A stretch of DNA of 64,000 nucleotides, taken from Brevibacillus massiliensis. GTDB taxonomy: Bacteria > Bacillota > Bacilli > Brevibacillales > Brevibacillaceae. Location: NCBI RefSeq assembly GCF_000311785.1, contig NZ_HE978542.1, positions 1 to 64,000 on the forward strand, in the 5' to 3' direction. Below are positions 62,988-64,000 of the stretch, in pieces (the first letter of the stretch is position 1; each line of letters starts with the position of its first letter). Position numbers and translations under genes: made by a program. Below the pieces are notes generated by a model. It did no database searches and was not told the origin of the DNA. It saw nothing but the letters and a program-made list of their open reading frames with translations.

Positions 62988-63004
62988 TTAGTTAAAATGA
63001 CTAA
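62988..63004. promoter_or_regulatory. XylR/NagC-type operator palindrome
   Basis: TTAGT at 62988-62992 and ACTAA at 63000-63004 form an inverted repeat of the TTAGT-N7-ACTAA type bound by ROK repressors. It lies 20-36 bases before the regulator start, consistent with autoregulation. Confidence 0.55.
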
Positions 63005-63066
63005 CAAAGTTCTTGCTCCGAATTATAAGAAAGGAATAATTATCCAGTCAATATTTTCTTAATATT

Positions 63067-63096
63067 TTGTCTCTTGCTGTCAGGTTCCGCTATAAT
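63067..63096 (+). promoter_or_regulatory. sigma-A promoter of the DUF2007-like gene
   Basis: TTGTCT at 63067-63072, 18 bases, then TATAAT at 63091-63096, followed by a ribosome site and the ATG at 63130. Confidence 0.75.
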
Positions 63097-63129
63097 AAAC
63101 GGTAAGAACCGCATTGTGGAGGTCATGAA

Positions 63130-63378
63130 ATGGTCAACAACCCGTTTGCAAGGTTGTTCCGAAAAAAATGGGAACTCGTCTACTCGACTCAGAATCTGCA
63201 GACGTACGCGGAGATTGCCGGCAGGCTAAGGAATCACGGCATCCGGGTAAAAACAGAGTCATTTAGCGGAGGCGGCGGCCAGGGGGGCGGATACGGCATT
63301 GCCACGACGTACCACATCTACGTGCCCGCCCAGGATGTCCATCAGGCGCACACCGTGGTGCATCACGCCGGATCGTGA
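63130..63378 (+). CDS. DUF2007-like small protein
   Basis: An 82-aa protein with WELVYSTQNLQTYAEIAGRL, a glycine-rich loop and THYIYV-like end (TTYHIYVPAQDVHQAHTVVH). The beta-alpha-beta pattern with a following IYV strand is that of DUF2007 (putative signal-transducing) proteins. ATG at 63130 with GGAGG upstream. Function unknown. Confidence 0.7.
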   Translation: MVNNPFARLFRKKWELVYSTQNLQTYAEIAGRLRNHGIRVKTESFSGGGGQGGGYGIATTYHIYVPAQDVHQAHTVVHHAGS

Positions 63379-63458
63379 GGATTTTTGGAACTTTTTAACG
63401 GGCTTCTGCGTATACTGATAGTACCGGATCCTGTTATTTACAGCGCGTTTCGTCATTG

Positions 63459-63490
63459 GAACTACTCCATCGATGGGTAGTTCTTTTTTT
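63459..63490 (+). terminator. Rho-independent terminator
   Basis: GAACTAC (63459-63465) pairs with GTAGTTC (63477-63483), enclosing CAT/ATG, then seven T. Confidence 0.9.
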
Positions 63491-63507
63491 CTCTGGACGA
63501 AGGCCTT

Positions 63508-63525
63508 GATAAAAATATTTTTATC
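63508..63525. repeat. 18-bp perfect palindrome upstream of the aminopeptidase gene
   Basis: GATAAAAATATTTTTATC is fully self-complementary and lies just upstream of the promoter region (TACAAT at 63567-63572). It could be an operator; nothing else supports that. Confidence 0.6.
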
Positions 63526-63607
63526 TACAGCTTCCTCCTGCTATTCGTTTTTTCCCGGCTTTTGTGTACAATATGAACGTAATAACCATGAAATGGAGGG
63601 ACAGTCG

Positions 63608-64000
63608 ATGAAAGATCCACGCCTTGATCAGCTGGCAGGCAATCTGGTCAACTACTCGACCCGTGTGCAGCCGGGTGAAAACGTTCTGATTTATGCCATC
63701 GGCCAGGTGCCAGAACTGGTCCGAGCGGTGATCCGCAAGGTGTACGAAGCGGGCGGCCATCCGTACGTACAGCTGATCGACCAGACGATCAACCGCGAGC
63801 TGATGTTGGGCTTGAAAGAGGAACAATTGGCGGTCATGCGGGAAGCAGACGTCAGCTTCATGAAAAAAATGGACTGTTACATAGGGATTCGCAGCGGCGA
63901 CAACATCAATGAACTCTCCGATGTGCCTGACGAAAAAATGAGCATGTACAACCGGCTGTTCCAGCGCCCCGTGCTCGACGTGCGGGTGCCGGAAACCAAG
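63608..64000 (+). CDS. M29-family aminopeptidase (AmpS-like), 3' end outside the window
   Basis: The first 131 codons of an aminopeptidase are present, starting MKDPRLDQLAGNLVNYSTRV, then QPGENVLIYAI, VYEAGGHPYVQLID and YIGIRSGDNINELSDV. These match the N-terminal domain of M29 (thermophilic) metallo-aminopeptidases, which release N-terminal residues using two metal ions bound in the C-terminal domain (not in the window). ATG at 63608 with GGAGGG upstream. The frame is open to the last base. Confidence 0.9.
   Translation, partial: MKDPRLDQLAGNLVNYSTRVQPGENVLIYAIGQVPELVRAVIRKVYEAGGHPYVQLIDQTINRELMLGLKEEQLAVMREADVSFMKKMDCYIGIRSGDNINELSDVPDEKMSMYNRLFQRPVLDVRVPETK

Noticed and set aside
1-64000. 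CRISPR array, prophage or integrated plasmid
   Set aside because: No regularly spaced repeats, cas genes, integrase, phage structural genes or tRNA attachment site were seen; the only mobile sequence is IS3-related.

Overview
The window looks like the chromosome of an endospore-forming member of the Bacillales, most likely Brevibacillus or a close relative in Paenibacillaceae (inference). It carries codY, ccpA, a bacillithiol-type ytxJ, the sporulation pair ytrH/ytrI and a YjcZ-like small protein. It also has an SLH-domain secreted protein, moderately high GC, many GTG/TTG starts after strong AGGAGG-type ribosome sites, and hairpin plus T-run terminators. The block tyrS - penicillin-binding protein - acuA-acuB-acuC - ccpA - aroA(G) - ytxJ keeps much of the Bacillus subtilis gene order. 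No rRNA, tRNA gene or CRISPR array was seen.

Layout. 1-7.7 kb: small protein; FAH hydrolase; cysteine desulfurase-thiI pair; 50-aa coiled-coil ORF; dapF; DUF84 NTPase; membrane and DUF1540 proteins; SDR enzyme. 7.7-10.1 kb: a scar where a broken IS3-family element separates the 3' parts of two divergent MFS genes. 10.1-15.1 kb: codY, ytrI/ytrH, a frameshifted purine permease, an MFS gene and two tiny ORFs. 15.1-26.4 kb: M42 peptidase, CE4 lipoprotein, HI0933-type flavoprotein, TPM/coiled-coil protein with a small membrane partner, lipoprotein, GAF-GGDEF protein, histidine phosphatase. 26.6-35.4 kb: YcdB/SLH protein, rpsD with its leader, the TPP-riboswitch-controlled ykoFEDC transporter operon, and tyrS with a Tyr T-box. 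35.5-51.1 kb: class A PBP with Fn3 repeats, acuABC, ccpA with an MTA/SAH nucleosidase-glutaredoxin fusion, the ycnKJI copper operon, a SurA-N-like protein, aroA(G), an FtsA-like protein with C-terminal repeats, and ytxJ. 51.2-52.4 kb: two zinc-finger-type small proteins and a YjcZ-like ORF. 52.4-63.0 kb: one eight-gene minus-strand operon of a ROK regulator, ABC transporter, two PIG-L hydrolases, an ArgH-like lyase and an amino-sugar kinase. 63.1-64 kb: DUF2007-like protein and the start of an M29 aminopeptidase.

How the genes work together. Four circuits are readable from sequence: TPP-controlled thiamine-precursor uptake (ykoFEDC), tRNA-Tyr-controlled tyrS, copper control (YcnK represses YcnJ/YcnI), and acetyl-CoA synthetase acetylation control (AcuABC) near ccpA, whose own promoter region holds a cre-like site. 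The ROK operon is the best candidate for an uncharacterised pathway. It would import an amino-sugar conjugate and process it by N-deacetylation, C-N bond elimination and kinase steps. Its solute-binding protein gene, however, has a large internal deletion. Several genes are visibly damaged (two MFS genes, IS3 orfB, NCS2 permease, solute-binding protein), so this part of the chromosome has undergone decay or contains sequencing errors at a few of these points.
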